Assembly (NCBI RefSeq): GCF_022179445.1 | Contig: NZ_BPQU01000004.1 | Coordinates: 88,501-152,500, forward strand | Length of the DNA stretch: 64,000 bases | From: Methylobacterium mesophilicum | GTDB taxonomy: Bacteria > Pseudomonadota > Alphaproteobacteria > Rhizobiales > Beijerinckiaceae | Direction of reading: 5' to 3' | In this document: in pieces, positions 56,258 through 64,000 of the stretch | Numbering within the stretch: position 1 is the first letter of the stretch | Layout of the letters: each line of letters begins with the position of its first letter | Program-made: the position numbers and the translations under genes | Notes under the pieces: generated by a model | Seen by the model: only the letters and a program-made list of their open reading frames with translations | Database searches by the model: none | What the model was told of the DNA's origin: nothing

Positions 56258-56800
56258 GTGCCGCTTCACGCGAAGCTCGATCGTTTCCGGCGCGTCGTCC
56301 GGCGCGCCGTCTTGCCGGCCTGCCTTGCCTTCTCCGCGGCAGGGCTCGCATCGGTTGGGCCGGCCGCCGCCCAGGGCATGGTGCGCAAGACCTTCGACGA
56401 TTGGCAGCTGCGCTGCGAGACGCCGGCCGGCGCGAAGGCCGAGCAATGCGCCCTGGTGCAGTACCTGGCCGCTGAGGACCGCCCGAACCTCACCCTGGTG
56501 GTGATCGTTCTGAAGACGGCGGACAATCGCGGTTACCTGCTGCGGGTGGTGGCGCCGCTGGGCGTGCTCCTTCCCTCCGGGCTCGGCCTGAAGATCGACC
56601 AGACCGATGTCGGCCGAGCCGGCTTCGTGCGCTGCCTGACAACCGGTTGCGTGGCCGAGGTGGTGATGGATGACGGCCTGATCCGCCAGTTCAAGGCCGG
56701 CACGCAGGCGACCTTCATCGTGTTCCAGACGCCCGAGGAAGGCGTCGGCATCCCGCTCTCGATGAAAGGCTTCGCGGCCGGGTTCGACAGCTTGAAATGA
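56258..56800 (+). CDS. Invasion-associated locus B (IalB) family protein
   Basis: 180 residues: signal peptide (RAVLPACLAFSAAGLASVG...AAAQG), then KTFDDWQLRCETPAGAKAEQ, CALVQYL, PLGVLLPSGLGLKIDQ and VRCLTTGCVAEVVMDDGL. These match IalB-like proteins, which in Bartonella aid erythrocyte entry and in free-living relatives are simply periplasmic. It starts with GTG at 56258 and leads a four-gene run. Confidence 0.92.
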   Translation: MPLHAKLDRFRRVVRRAVLPACLAFSAAGLASVGPAAAQGMVRKTFDDWQLRCETPAGAKAEQCALVQYLAAEDRPNLTLVVIVLKTADNRGYLLRVVAPLGVLLPSGLGLKIDQTDVGRAGFVRCLTTGCVAEVVMDDGLIRQFKAGTQATFIVFQTPEEGVGIPLSMKGFAAGFDSLK

Positions 56801-57456
56801 CGATGCCGCCCGGGAGCCGTGCGATGATCGGTGAGCGTGACCTGTTTCTAGGCCTGTGCGGCCTGATCCTCGCCGGTTCGCTCGCCGCGAGCCCGGCCTG
56901 CGCCAAGGACGGCAACGTCTTCTCCAACCTGTTCAAGTTCGGCGGCACGACGGTCCCGCCGTCGCAGCCGCAGAGCCTCGATCCGCCCTATTGCCCGCCG
57001 GTCGAGGTGGCCGAGAACGGTGCGGCGTATCGCATCCTCGCCGGGAGCGATGTGCGGACGCAGTTCTCGGTCGGCCGGCTCGCCCGGGAATGCGCCCGGC
57101 GCCAGGACGGCTCGATCACCGTCAAGGTTGGCGTCGAGGCCAACGTGCTGCTCGGCCCGAAGGGTGCGCCCGGTCGGTTCGACGTGCCGGTGACGATTCA
57201 GATCCGCCACGAGGGCAAGGTCATCGCGAGCCGCGTCGAGCGTACCAGCGTCCTCGTCGGCCCGGGCGAGGCCCAGGGCTTCGCTACCATCGTGGCCGAG
57301 GAACTGACCGTGCCGCCGGCGGTGGCCGAGGATTACGACATCACCGTCGGCGTCGGCAGCGGCAAGGGTACAGGCGGCAAGCCCGCGGCCAAGCCGCGGC
57401 GCAGGAAGCCGGCAGCCGCCGCCGAGGCCGCCGGCGGAGGCGACGCTGCCCAGTGA
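56797..57456 (+). CDS. Exported hypothetical protein of the IalB operon
   Basis: 219 residues: signal peptide (LGLCGLILAGSLAASPACA), Cys in PYCPPVEV and in ARECARRQ, a beta-rich region (ITVKVGVEANVLLGPKGAPG, VPVTIQIRHEGKVI), ending in a basic, Ala-rich tail. ATGA overlap with the IalB gene. No family name recognised; it may be a periplasmic partner. Confidence 0.8.
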   Translation: MTMPPGSRAMIGERDLFLGLCGLILAGSLAASPACAKDGNVFSNLFKFGGTTVPPSQPQSLDPPYCPPVEVAENGAAYRILAGSDVRTQFSVGRLARECARRQDGSITVKVGVEANVLLGPKGAPGRFDVPVTIQIRHEGKVIASRVERTSVLVGPGEAQGFATIVAEELTVPPAVAEDYDITVGVGSGKGTGGKPAAKPRRRKPAAAAEAAGGGDAAQ

Positions 57457-57470
57457 TGCCGCGGCGCACC

Positions 57471-59494
57471 CCGTCGAACCGACCCCACCGACCGGCCGAG
57501 GCGGACGCGGCGCGGCCTGGCTCGGCCGCCAGACGCTGTTCCGCCTGGAGCCGGCCGACGACCCGGTCTTCGATCGCCGCCTGATCCTGCCCGACCATTC
57601 CGTCGGCTGGATCGTGCTGAGCTATGGCGGTGACCCCCAGGTCGCGCCGCGCCGGCCGATCCTGCGCGTTATCCGAGGGGTCGACGGCACGCCGCAGGAT
57701 TTCGTCCTCCCGGGCACGTCGCACGGTTACGCCCATTGGCTCGGCCTGATCCCCGCAGATGCCCGGGAGATCCGGCTCTCGGCCGGACCGGGTTTCGTGC
57801 TGGAGCGGGTCGGGGCCCGGAGCGAGGCCTCGGTGCTGGTCCAATGCCTCTTGCGGCGGCCCTGGCGCTTCGTGTCGTCCCTCTACGAGCGCGCGCGCGG
57901 GTCCGAGCGGCGCTATCGCGATACGTTGCGCGGCGCCTGCGCGGTGACGCCGATGCAGCATTACCGGTCCTGGGCAGCGTCACGGAGCCGCCCGATCCAG
58001 GTGGCGCCCACCGCGCTGCGGATCCGATGCTTGATCCTCGCCCGGCCCGGAGAGGACGCGGCGCTTGCCGCGACGCTGGACGCCCTCGGAACGCAGATTC
58101 ACACGGGGCGGACGGTCGTCGTCGCCTGGAAGGATGCACGTCCCGAGGCACCGGACGTCCGTGCCGAACACCGGATCTGGGACGATCGAGCCGCGCCCGC
58201 CGACCTCACCGCCGAGGCCGACGCCCTGTGCCTGCTCCGGGCCGGGGACATCCCGACCCCCGACGCGCTGGCGCTGCTGGCGACAGCCCTGGCGGGGGCG
58301 GATCTCGCCTACGGCGACGAGCTGGGCCCCGATGGCCTCCCGCTGCTCAAGCCGGATTGGAGCCCGGACCTCGCCCTGGCAACCGGCTATGTCGGCCGCG
58401 TCACCCTGTTCTCCCGTGCCCTGCTCACGCGGCTGCCGCCCGAGCCGGTTGGGCCCATGGACGAGGCGATCCTGGCGATCGAGACCGCCGCGATCGTCGC
58501 CGGCGCGCGCGGCGCCCATGTTCCGCGCGTCCTCGCCAGCACGGCCGGCCATAGCCTGGATGCCGCAGGGAGAGCCCGCGTGCTGGGCGCCCGCCTCGAC
58601 GCGTTGAGCGTCTGGCCGAAGGCGTCCGTTCGTAAGGGCGCCGTCCAGCTGGACTGGCCGCTGCCGCGTCCCGCCCCGCGGGCCAGCATCGTGATCCCCT
58701 CCCGCGACCGGCTCGACCTGATCGAGCGGGTCTGCCGCGGCGTGCTGCACGAGACGGCTTACGCCGATCTCGAACTGATCATCGTCGACAACGGGTCCAC
58801 CGATCCGGCCGTGCTGGCGTATTACGAAGCCCTGCACCGGGACCCCCGCGTCCGGATCCACGTCGATCCGCAACCGTTCAACTTCGCCGCCATGGTCAAT
58901 GCCGGCGTCGCCGACGCCACCGGCGCGGTCGTGGTGCTGCTCAACAACGATGTGGCCGTTCTTGAACCCGGCTGGCTCGACGCGATGGTCCGCCAGGCGA
59001 GCCGGCCCGAGGTCGGGGCGGTCGGGGCAAAGCTCCTCTACGCGGACGGCACGCTGCAGCATGCCGGCGTCGTGGTCGGCCTCGGCGGGCGGGCCGGCCA
59101 CATCCTGCGCCGCCGCCCCGGCGACACGCCGGGCCATCTCGGACGGTTGCATGTCGCCCACGAGGTCTCGGCCGTCACCGCCGCCTGTCTGGCCGTCGCG
59201 CGGGAGAAATATCTCGCGGTCGGCGGCTTCGACGCCGAGGCGTTCCCGGTGGATTTCAACGACGTCGATTTCTGCCTGCGCCTCAGCGCCGCCGGCTGGA
59301 AGACGGTGTGGACTCCGGCCGCCACGCTGGCTCATCTCGAATCCGTCAGCCGAGGTCCCTCGGTCGGCGCCAAGCGCGCGCGGTTCGAGCAGGAGGCGGC
59401 CCGCTTCTCTGAGCGCTGGCGCGACGTGATCCGGCACGACCCGTTCTATCATCCTGCCCTGTCGCTCACGACTTTCGGCGAGGATCTCGAATGA
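57471..59494 (+). CDS. Large family-2 glycosyltransferase (5' end uncertain)
   Basis: The conserved part is a GT2 domain near the C-terminus: SIVIPSRDRLDLIERVCRG, LIIVDNGSTDPAVLA, VVVLLNNDVAVLEPGWLDAM and VDFNDVDFCLRLSAAG. About 330 residues before it (LSYGGDPQVAPRRPILRV onward) are unlike the GT core. In this frame the first standard start is GTG 57614, but the frame reads protein-like (GRQTLFRLEPADDPVFDR) from about 57471. It transfers sugars, possibly to surface polysaccharide. The ATG at 57456 that overlaps the previous stop is in a different frame; see findings. Confidence 0.85.
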
Positions 59495-59504
59495 CGCGGC
59501 GCCG

Positions 59505-61127
59505 ATGACCGAGCCTGTGGTCGGCCTCGCACAGAGACTGCATCTCGGCATTCCGCGGCGCTCCGGCCGCGCAATGCTCGACGTGCTGCGTCACCTACTG
59601 GGCCACCCTCGGGCGACGGGAGAGATCCTGCTCGCGCGGCTCCAGGGCCGACGGCTGCGCGCGCGCCAGAAGCTGGCCGCCCTGATCGGGATCGACCACC
59701 GACTCACCCTTCCGGCTAGCATCCTCGACCGATTCCCACCCGCTCCCGCCCCGCCGGCGGACGGCATCCTGGTGTTGGGCGACGGCATGTTGGTCGCGGG
59801 TGCGCTCGACCGCATCGCCACCGCCTTCGCGGCCGATCCGGAGCTTCAGGCCATCTACGGCGATGCCCTGATCCAGGACCATCCACGCGGCCCGGTGCGG
59901 CCCCTGCTCGCGCCAAGCTTCGACCCCGACTGGCTGGCGCACCTCGACTATCTCGCCCCCCTGTTGGCTTGCCGGGCGGGATCTCTCGCCCCGGCGACGC
60001 AGCCGACCGGCCCCGCCGACGCCGCGTTCCGGATCGCCGAGCGGTACGGCGCCGGCGCGATCGGCCACCTGCCCGAGATCCTTTCGATCCGTCGCGGCGA
60101 GACCGGGGATCGTGCGTCGCCGGCAGGGGAGGGGGGACGGTATCGCCACCGCGACGCCCTGCGCGGCCATCTCGACCGGACCGGCCGCAGCGAAAGCCGC
60201 ATCGTCGTTGCCCGGGACGAAGGCCTTCTCCAAGTCGAGCACCCGCTGCCCGATCCGCGGCCGCTGGTGAGCGTCATCGTGCCGACCCGCGACCGGCTCG
60301 ACCTGCTCCGCCCCTGCCTCGAAAGCCTCGCCGCCTGCACCGATTGGCCGAACCTCGAGATCCTGGTCTGCGACAACGACAGCCGCGAGCCGGAGACGCT
60401 GGCGTTCCTCAAGGCGCTGGAGCGTGAGGGGAGGGGGCTCGTCGTACCCTGTCCGGGCCCGTTCAACTTCGCCGCCATGAACAACGCCGCCGCCGTCCGC
60501 GCCCGCGGGGCGCTGCTGGTCTTCGTCAACAACGACGTCGAGGCGTTCCGGCCCGACTGGCTGACCCGTATGGCCCGGGAGGCCCTGCGCCCCGAGATCG
60601 GCGCTGTCGGCGCCAGGCTCCTCGACGGCGAGGGGCGGGTCCAGCATGGCGGCATCGTGCTCGGAACCGGCGGCCTGGTCACCCACGCGCACCGCCACTT
60701 CCCCGGCGACGCCCCCGGCTACCTTGCGGGCCTGCGCGCAACGCACGCGGCCTCGGCGGTGACCGCCGCCTGCCTGATGGTCGAGACGGAAAAATTCCGG
60801 GCGGTCGGCTGCTTCGACGATGCAGTCTTCGCGGTGGATTTCAACGATGTCGACCTGTGCCTGCGCCTGAACGCGGCCGGCCATCGCACGCTTCTGGTGC
60901 CGGGGGCTGTACTGCATCACCGCGAATCGGCGAGCCGCCGCTGGACCCCGGCGGCGCGCGCCCGCCACGAGCGCGAGATCGCGGCGCTGAAAAAGCGATG
61001 GGGGCCGCTGCTGGCGCAGGACCCCCACTATCACCCGGGCTTCGACCCGGACCTCTCGACCCACGCGCGGCTGCGGCGGGCCTTCCCTGCGGCGGGGCCG
61101 GCATCGGTGCGCCGGCCATCCACCTGA
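59505..61127 (+). CDS. Family-2 glycosyltransferase, paralogue of the previous one
   Basis: 540 residues. GT2 domain at about 250-500: SVIVPTRDRLDLLRPCLES, ILVCDNDSREPETLAFL, LLVFVNNDVEAFRPDWLTRM, AVDFNDVDLCLRLNAAGHRT. It shares motif order and many residues with its neighbour, so it probably arose by duplication. Its start is ATG 59505, 10 bases after the previous stop. Substrate unknown. Confidence 0.92.
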   Translation: MTEPVVGLAQRLHLGIPRRSGRAMLDVLRHLLGHPRATGEILLARLQGRRLRARQKLAALIGIDHRLTLPASILDRFPPAPAPPADGILVLGDGMLVAGALDRIATAFAADPELQAIYGDALIQDHPRGPVRPLLAPSFDPDWLAHLDYLAPLLACRAGSLAPATQPTGPADAAFRIAERYGAGAIGHLPEILSIRRGETGDRASPAGEGGRYRHRDALRGHLDRTGRSESRIVVARDEGLLQVEHPLPDPRPLVSVIVPTRDRLDLLRPCLESLAACTDWPNLEILVCDNDSREPETLAFLKALEREGRGLVVPCPGPFNFAAMNNAAAVRARGALLVFVNNDVEAFRPDWLTRMAREALRPEIGAVGARLLDGEGRVQHGGIVLGTGGLVTHAHRHFPGDAPGYLAGLRATHAASAVTAACLMVETEKFRAVGCFDDAVFAVDFNDVDLCLRLNAAGHRTLLVPGAVLHHRESASRRWTPAARARHEREIAALKKRWGPLLAQDPHYHPGFDPDLSTHARLRRAFPAAGPASVRRPST

Positions 61128-61132
61128 GCGGA

Positions 61133-61927
61133 TTACTGGACCAGGCGCGGGCCGCCGCCCTGGACCTTCTCGTTCTCCGACATGATCCCGAGCCGCTTGG
61201 CGACTTCGGTGTAGGCTTCGATCAGGCCGCCCAGATCCTTGCGGAACCGGTCCTTGTCGAGCTTGTCGGAGGACTTGATGTCCCACAGCCGGCAGGAATC
61301 CGGGGAGATCTCGTCGGCGACGACGATGCGCATCATGTCGCCTTCCCACAGGCGGCCGGTCTCGATCTTGAAGTCCACGAGCCGGATGCCGACGCCGAGG
61401 AAGAGGCCCGACAGGAAGTCGTTGACGCGGATCGCCAGCGCCATGATGTCGTCGATCTCCTGGGGCGTCGCCCAGCCGAACGCCGTGATGTGCTCCTCCG
61501 ACACCATCGGGTCGTTGAGCGCGTCGTTCTTGTAGTAGAACTCGATGATCGAGCGCGGCAGCTGGGTGCCTTCCTCCAGGCCCAGCCGGGTCGCCAGCGA
61601 GCCGGCCGCGACGTTGCGCACGACGACCTCGAGCGGGATGATCTCGACCTCCCGGATCAGCTGCTCGCGCATGTTCAGCCGGCGGATGAAGTGCGTCGGC
61701 ACGCCGATGTCGTTGAGGTGCTGGAACACGAATTCGGAGATCCGGTTGTTCAGCACGCCCTTGCCGTCGATGACCTCGTGCTTCTTCGCGTTGAAGGCGG
61801 TCGCGTCATCCTTGAAGTGCTGAATGAGCGTCCCGGGCTCGGGCCCCTCGTAGAGGACCTTCGCCTTGCCCTCGTAGATGCGACGGCGGCGGTTCATAGG
61901 CGTGTACCGTGGTTTGAGGAAGTCCAT
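61133..61927 (-). CDS. purC: Phosphoribosylaminoimidazole-succinocarboxamide synthase
   Basis: 264 residues. It joins aspartate to CAIR using ATP in purine synthesis. Conserved: [66 protein letters not shown] chose ATG 61927 ([10 protein letters not shown]) as GGAG is ten bases before it; MNRRRR at 61897 is an alternative. Confidence 0.97.
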   Translation of the reverse strand: MDFLKPRYTPMNRRRRIYEGKAKVLYEGPEPGTLIQHFKDDATAFNAKKHEVIDGKGVLNNRISEFVFQHLNDIGVPTHFIRRLNMREQLIREVEIIPLEVVVRNVAAGSLATRLGLEEGTQLPRSIIEFYYKNDALNDPMVSEEHITAFGWATPQEIDDIMALAIRVNDFLSGLFLGVGIRLVDFKIETGRLWEGDMMRIVVADEISPDSCRLWDIKSSDKLDKDRFRKDLGGLIEAYTEVAKRLGIMSENEKVQGGGPRLVQ

Positions 61928-62140
61928 GGGCCGAGGCTCCTGATGCGCGACGATTGGGAGGAATTCGCGGCGCGGCGACCGGATGGGAAGGTCGGGCAAC
62001 CGGACGGCCTCTGCCCGAGGGCCCGGCTACTGCCGCTGAAACTAGCCGAACGGGGCTTCCAGCACAACGCGTTAGCCCGCAGGGCGGGATTGCGGACGGC
62101 TTTCCGGACGTGACGAGCGGCCGTCTGCGCAAGCGTCACA

Positions 62141-62956
62141 TCACCCCGTGCCGCGGCGCTCTTCCATGGGCGCGGTTTTGGAGGGGTACCGGCACAGATC
62201 GGCGATGAGGCAGCGGGGGCACTCGGGCTTTCGCGCCTTGCAGGTGTAGCGGCCGTGCAGGATCAGCCAGTGGTGGGCGTGCAGCCTGTAGGGCTCCGGG
62301 ACGATCGCTTCCAGACCGGCCTGTACCTTGTCGGTGGTGGTGCCGACGAACAGCGGAATCCGATTCGAGACTCGGAAGATGTGGGTGTCCACGGCGATCC
62401 GCGGCACCTGGAACGCGATGTTCAGCACCACGCTGGCGGTCTTGGCCCCGACCCCGGGCAACACCTGCAGCGCCTCCAGGCTCGCCGGCACCGCCCCGCC
62501 ATGCCGCTCGACCAGGATGCGCGAGAGCGCGACGACGTTCTTGGCCTTGGTGTTGAACAACCCGATCGTGCGGATGAAGCTTCGGACCGTCTCTTCGCCG
62601 AGTGCCAGCATCTTCTCGGGCGTGTCGGCCACCGCGAAGAGCGGACCGGTGGCGAGGTTGACGCCGCGATCGGTCGCCTGGGCCGACAGGACCACGGCCA
62701 CCAGAAGCGTGAACGGGTTGACGAAGTGGAGCTCGCCCTTCGGTTCCGGCTCGGCCGCGTGGAAGCGCCGGAAGATCTCCGTGAGCGTCTCCGGATCCAC
62801 CGCGTCCGGCGCAGCCTCGACATGGACCGTGGTGGCCGAGGCGATGCGTCCGCCGAGGCGCCCCGAGGCTGTGGCTTTCACGGGGGCGGCGGTCACACCT
62901 GCGGCACGCCGTCGAGGTGGGCTGTTAACCGGGGGCGGAGGCTTTCTGGCGGGCAT
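62141..62956 (-). CDS. nth: Endonuclease III
   Basis: 271 residues: DNA glycosylase/AP lyase for oxidised pyrimidines. HhH with catalytic Lys in LPGVGAKTASVVLNIA, catalytic Asp in VDTHIFRVSNR, and a [4Fe-4S] site CKARKPECPRCLIADLC (Cx6Cx2Cx5C). A Pro/Ala/Arg-rich N-terminal arm of about 50 residues is added, longer than E. coli Nth (211). Confidence 0.97.
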   Translation of the reverse strand: MPARKPPPPVNSPPRRRAAGVTAAPVKATASGRLGGRIASATTVHVEAAPDAVDPETLTEIFRRFHAAEPEPKGELHFVNPFTLLVAVVLSAQATDRGVNLATGPLFAVADTPEKMLALGEETVRSFIRTIGLFNTKAKNVVALSRILVERHGGAVPASLEALQVLPGVGAKTASVVLNIAFQVPRIAVDTHIFRVSNRIPLFVGTTTDKVQAGLEAIVPEPYRLHAHHWLILHGRYTCKARKPECPRCLIADLCRYPSKTAPMEERRGTG

Positions 62957-62967
62957 CGGCGCGTTAT

Positions 62968-63498
62968 ATGGATCGCATGGTTACCGGCAATCCTTCCGTC
63001 CACCCGCACGGGCTCGACCCGGACACGATCGACCGGCCGGTCTTCTCGGCCACCATCCGTCCGCATCAATCCTTGAGTCGCCTGGGCTTCCGGGTCGTGA
63101 TGACCGGCTGCTGCCTGGTCTCGCTCACGGTTTCGGTCTGGGCCTGGCGAATGGGCTTCTGGCCTGTGGCCGGTTTCTTCGGCCTCGACATGCTGGCGAT
63201 CTATGCCGCCCTGAAGGTGAGCTTCCGGCGCGGGCGATCCTTCGAGGAGGTGATGATCTCACAGCTCGAGATCCTGCTGGCACGGGTCAGCCACCGGGGC
63301 GAGCGACACGAATGGCGGTTCAATCCGCTCTGGACCAAGATCGTCACCGTGGAGGACGACGAGTACGGCCTCCAGCGGCTCACCCTCGTCTCGCGACGGC
63401 AACAGGCGTTGGTGGCGCGGGATGCCGACCCGGACGAGCGGGCCCGCATCGCCCATGGGCTCGGTCAGGCACTGGCGCGGGTCAAGAAGGGCTACTGA
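62968..63498 (+). CDS. DUF2244 family membrane protein
   Basis: 176 residues, two membrane segments (FRVVMTGCCLVSLTVSVWAW and GFWPVAGFFGLDMLAIYAAL) then a soluble tail (EWRFNPLWTKIVTVEDDEYG). DUF2244 is often beside nth in alphaproteobacteria. It is divergent from nth with an 11-base gap, so their promoters must overlap the other gene. Function unknown. Confidence 0.9.
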   Translation: MDRMVTGNPSVHPHGLDPDTIDRPVFSATIRPHQSLSRLGFRVVMTGCCLVSLTVSVWAWRMGFWPVAGFFGLDMLAIYAALKVSFRRGRSFEEVMISQLEILLARVSHRGERHEWRFNPLWTKIVTVEDDEYGLQRLTLVSRRQQALVARDADPDERARIAHGLGQALARVKKGY

Positions 63499-63559
63499 GC
63501 GCGTCACGCGTCGGCCACCGGGATTCGGCAGAGATGACGATTGCACCGCAACAACGCGG

Positions 63560-63588
63560 TTGACGCCACCGGCGCACCTGCCTATAGA
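63560..63588 (+). promoter_or_regulatory. Promoter P1 of the putative rRNA operon
   Basis: TTGACG at 63560-63565, exactly 17 bases, TATAGA at 63583-63588. The closest to sigma-70 consensus that I see in the window. Confidence 0.65.
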
Positions 63589-63742
63589 GCTGTTCATCGG
63601 CGCCGGCCGCGGAAGTGGCCCGGGCGCTGAAGCATCTTCTGACAAGATCGGCGATTGGCCGGCGCGTTTGCCGGGCGGTCTTCTGTTTTTGTTCGATGCC
63701 GACCCTGATGTATCGTTCGCTCCGGCGAACCAAACAGTCGGG

Positions 63743-63771
63743 TTGACAGGGAGGACGGTGGGCTCTAGACG
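63743..63771 (+). promoter_or_regulatory. Promoter P2 of the putative rRNA operon
   Basis: TTGACA (63743-63748), a 17-base spacer, then TAGACG (63766-63771). Perfect -35, weaker -10. A second promoter in tandem is common for rRNA operons. Confidence 0.6.
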
Positions 63772-63907
63772 CCCTCCACCGCTGAGGCGGCCGACCGAAT
63801 GGTCTGGCGCGTATCACGGTTCTCCCAGTCGGGCAAGCAAAAGATCCGGGCCTCGGTCCAGGTCGTCGTCTCGTCTGCAGCGATACCGGCTCGGCTGGTA
63901 TCGTGGG

Positions 63908-63923
63908 GTCTTTGACATTGTTG
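63908..63923 (+). promoter_or_regulatory. boxA-like antitermination motif
   Basis: GGTCTTTGACATTGTT resembles the boxA core (GCTCTTTGACA in many alphaproteobacteria) that loads NusB-NusE for rRNA antitermination. It is some 137 bases after the P2 -10. Confidence 0.55.
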
Positions 63924-64000
63924 GATTTGAGGAAGGGAGACGCGGACGGCGTTTGTCCTTGCGGCTGGAGCTTAGGCTTCGGCGTGTGAGAGACTAGTGC

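Larger units (their letters stand above)
63499..64000 (+). other. rRNA operon leader (promoters and boxA-like motif), 16S beyond the edge
   Basis: 502 bases without a gene. It has two tandem sigma-70-like promoters and a TCTTTGACA boxA-like motif, followed by leader sequence (GAAGGGAGACGCGGACGG). That arrangement is what precedes 16S rRNA in alphaproteobacteria. No 16S start (e.g. AGAGTTTGATC) is reached before position 64000, so the identification is an inference. Confidence 0.65.

Noticed and set aside
63912..63917. A third TTGACA as a promoter -35 box
   Set aside because: It is part of the boxA-like TCTTTGACA motif, and no -10 follows at the right distance.

Overview
The window is high-GC DNA (about 70% by eye) from an alphaproteobacterium of the order Rhizobiales, most likely Methylobacterium or a close relative. 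Evidence: a cytochrome resembling the methanol-metabolism-related c-type family (35316-35897), a C4-pathway 5-aminolevulinate synthase, the Rhizobiales block murA/DUF2948/hisD/UPF0262/LMW phosphatase, the order rpmH-rnpA-yidC-engB, IalB- and BTLCP-type exported proteins, and many GC-rich palindromic intergenic repeats. It reads as chromosome. I see no transposase, integrase, phage module, tRNA or CRISPR array.

Left part (1-12.7 kb): glnD (cut by the left edge) and a TAXI-type binding protein on the minus strand, recX, a BrnA-like antitoxin remnant and an AbrB-Doc toxin-antitoxin pair. Then come a radical SAM protein with a DUF4130-UdgX uracil-DNA glycosylase fusion, an MNT nucleotidyltransferase with a deleted HepT partner, and polA. 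This is a DNA-repair neighbourhood studded with toxin-antitoxin genes in several states of decay.

Middle part (12.7-36 kb): GrpB-family protein, hybrid histidine kinase, quinone oxidoreductase-like MDR protein, chemotaxis receptor, adenosine kinase-like PfkB protein, Uma2 protein, MFS carrier, a second toxin-antitoxin pair, glutaminase, ABC exporter, a PRC-barrel/MFS coupled pair, a lipoprotein, a second PRC-barrel protein, DUF2721, a SWIB-domain protein, an SDR, a drug-type MFS exporter, a FIST-sensor/hybrid-kinase operon and the cytochrome.

Right part (36-64 kb): exported proteins, the LMWP-UPF0262-hisD-DUF2948 operon separated from murA by two inserted genes, hemA, a 590-base gap with a nested palindromic element, suhB-like phosphatase, apt, and the ribosome/membrane-biogenesis run rpmH-rnpA-yidC-engB-DUF423. 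Then follow a metallophosphatase, an RraA-like protein, a small Flp-pilus group (CpaC-N-like protein, Flp pilin, CpaA peptidase), a YgjP-type metalloprotease, and an apparent operon of IalB protein, exported protein and two large family-2 glycosyltransferases. Last are purC, nth and DUF2244. The final 500 bases carry two good promoter sequences and a boxA-like motif and look like the leader of an rRNA operon whose 16S gene begins just past the right edge.

The most interesting items are the radical SAM/UdgX pair with an inverted-repeat element inside the 5' end of the glycosylase frame, the nested palindrome at 45753-45964, the toxin-antitoxin remnants, the long RnpA tail, and the frame conflict at the start of the first glycosyltransferase.
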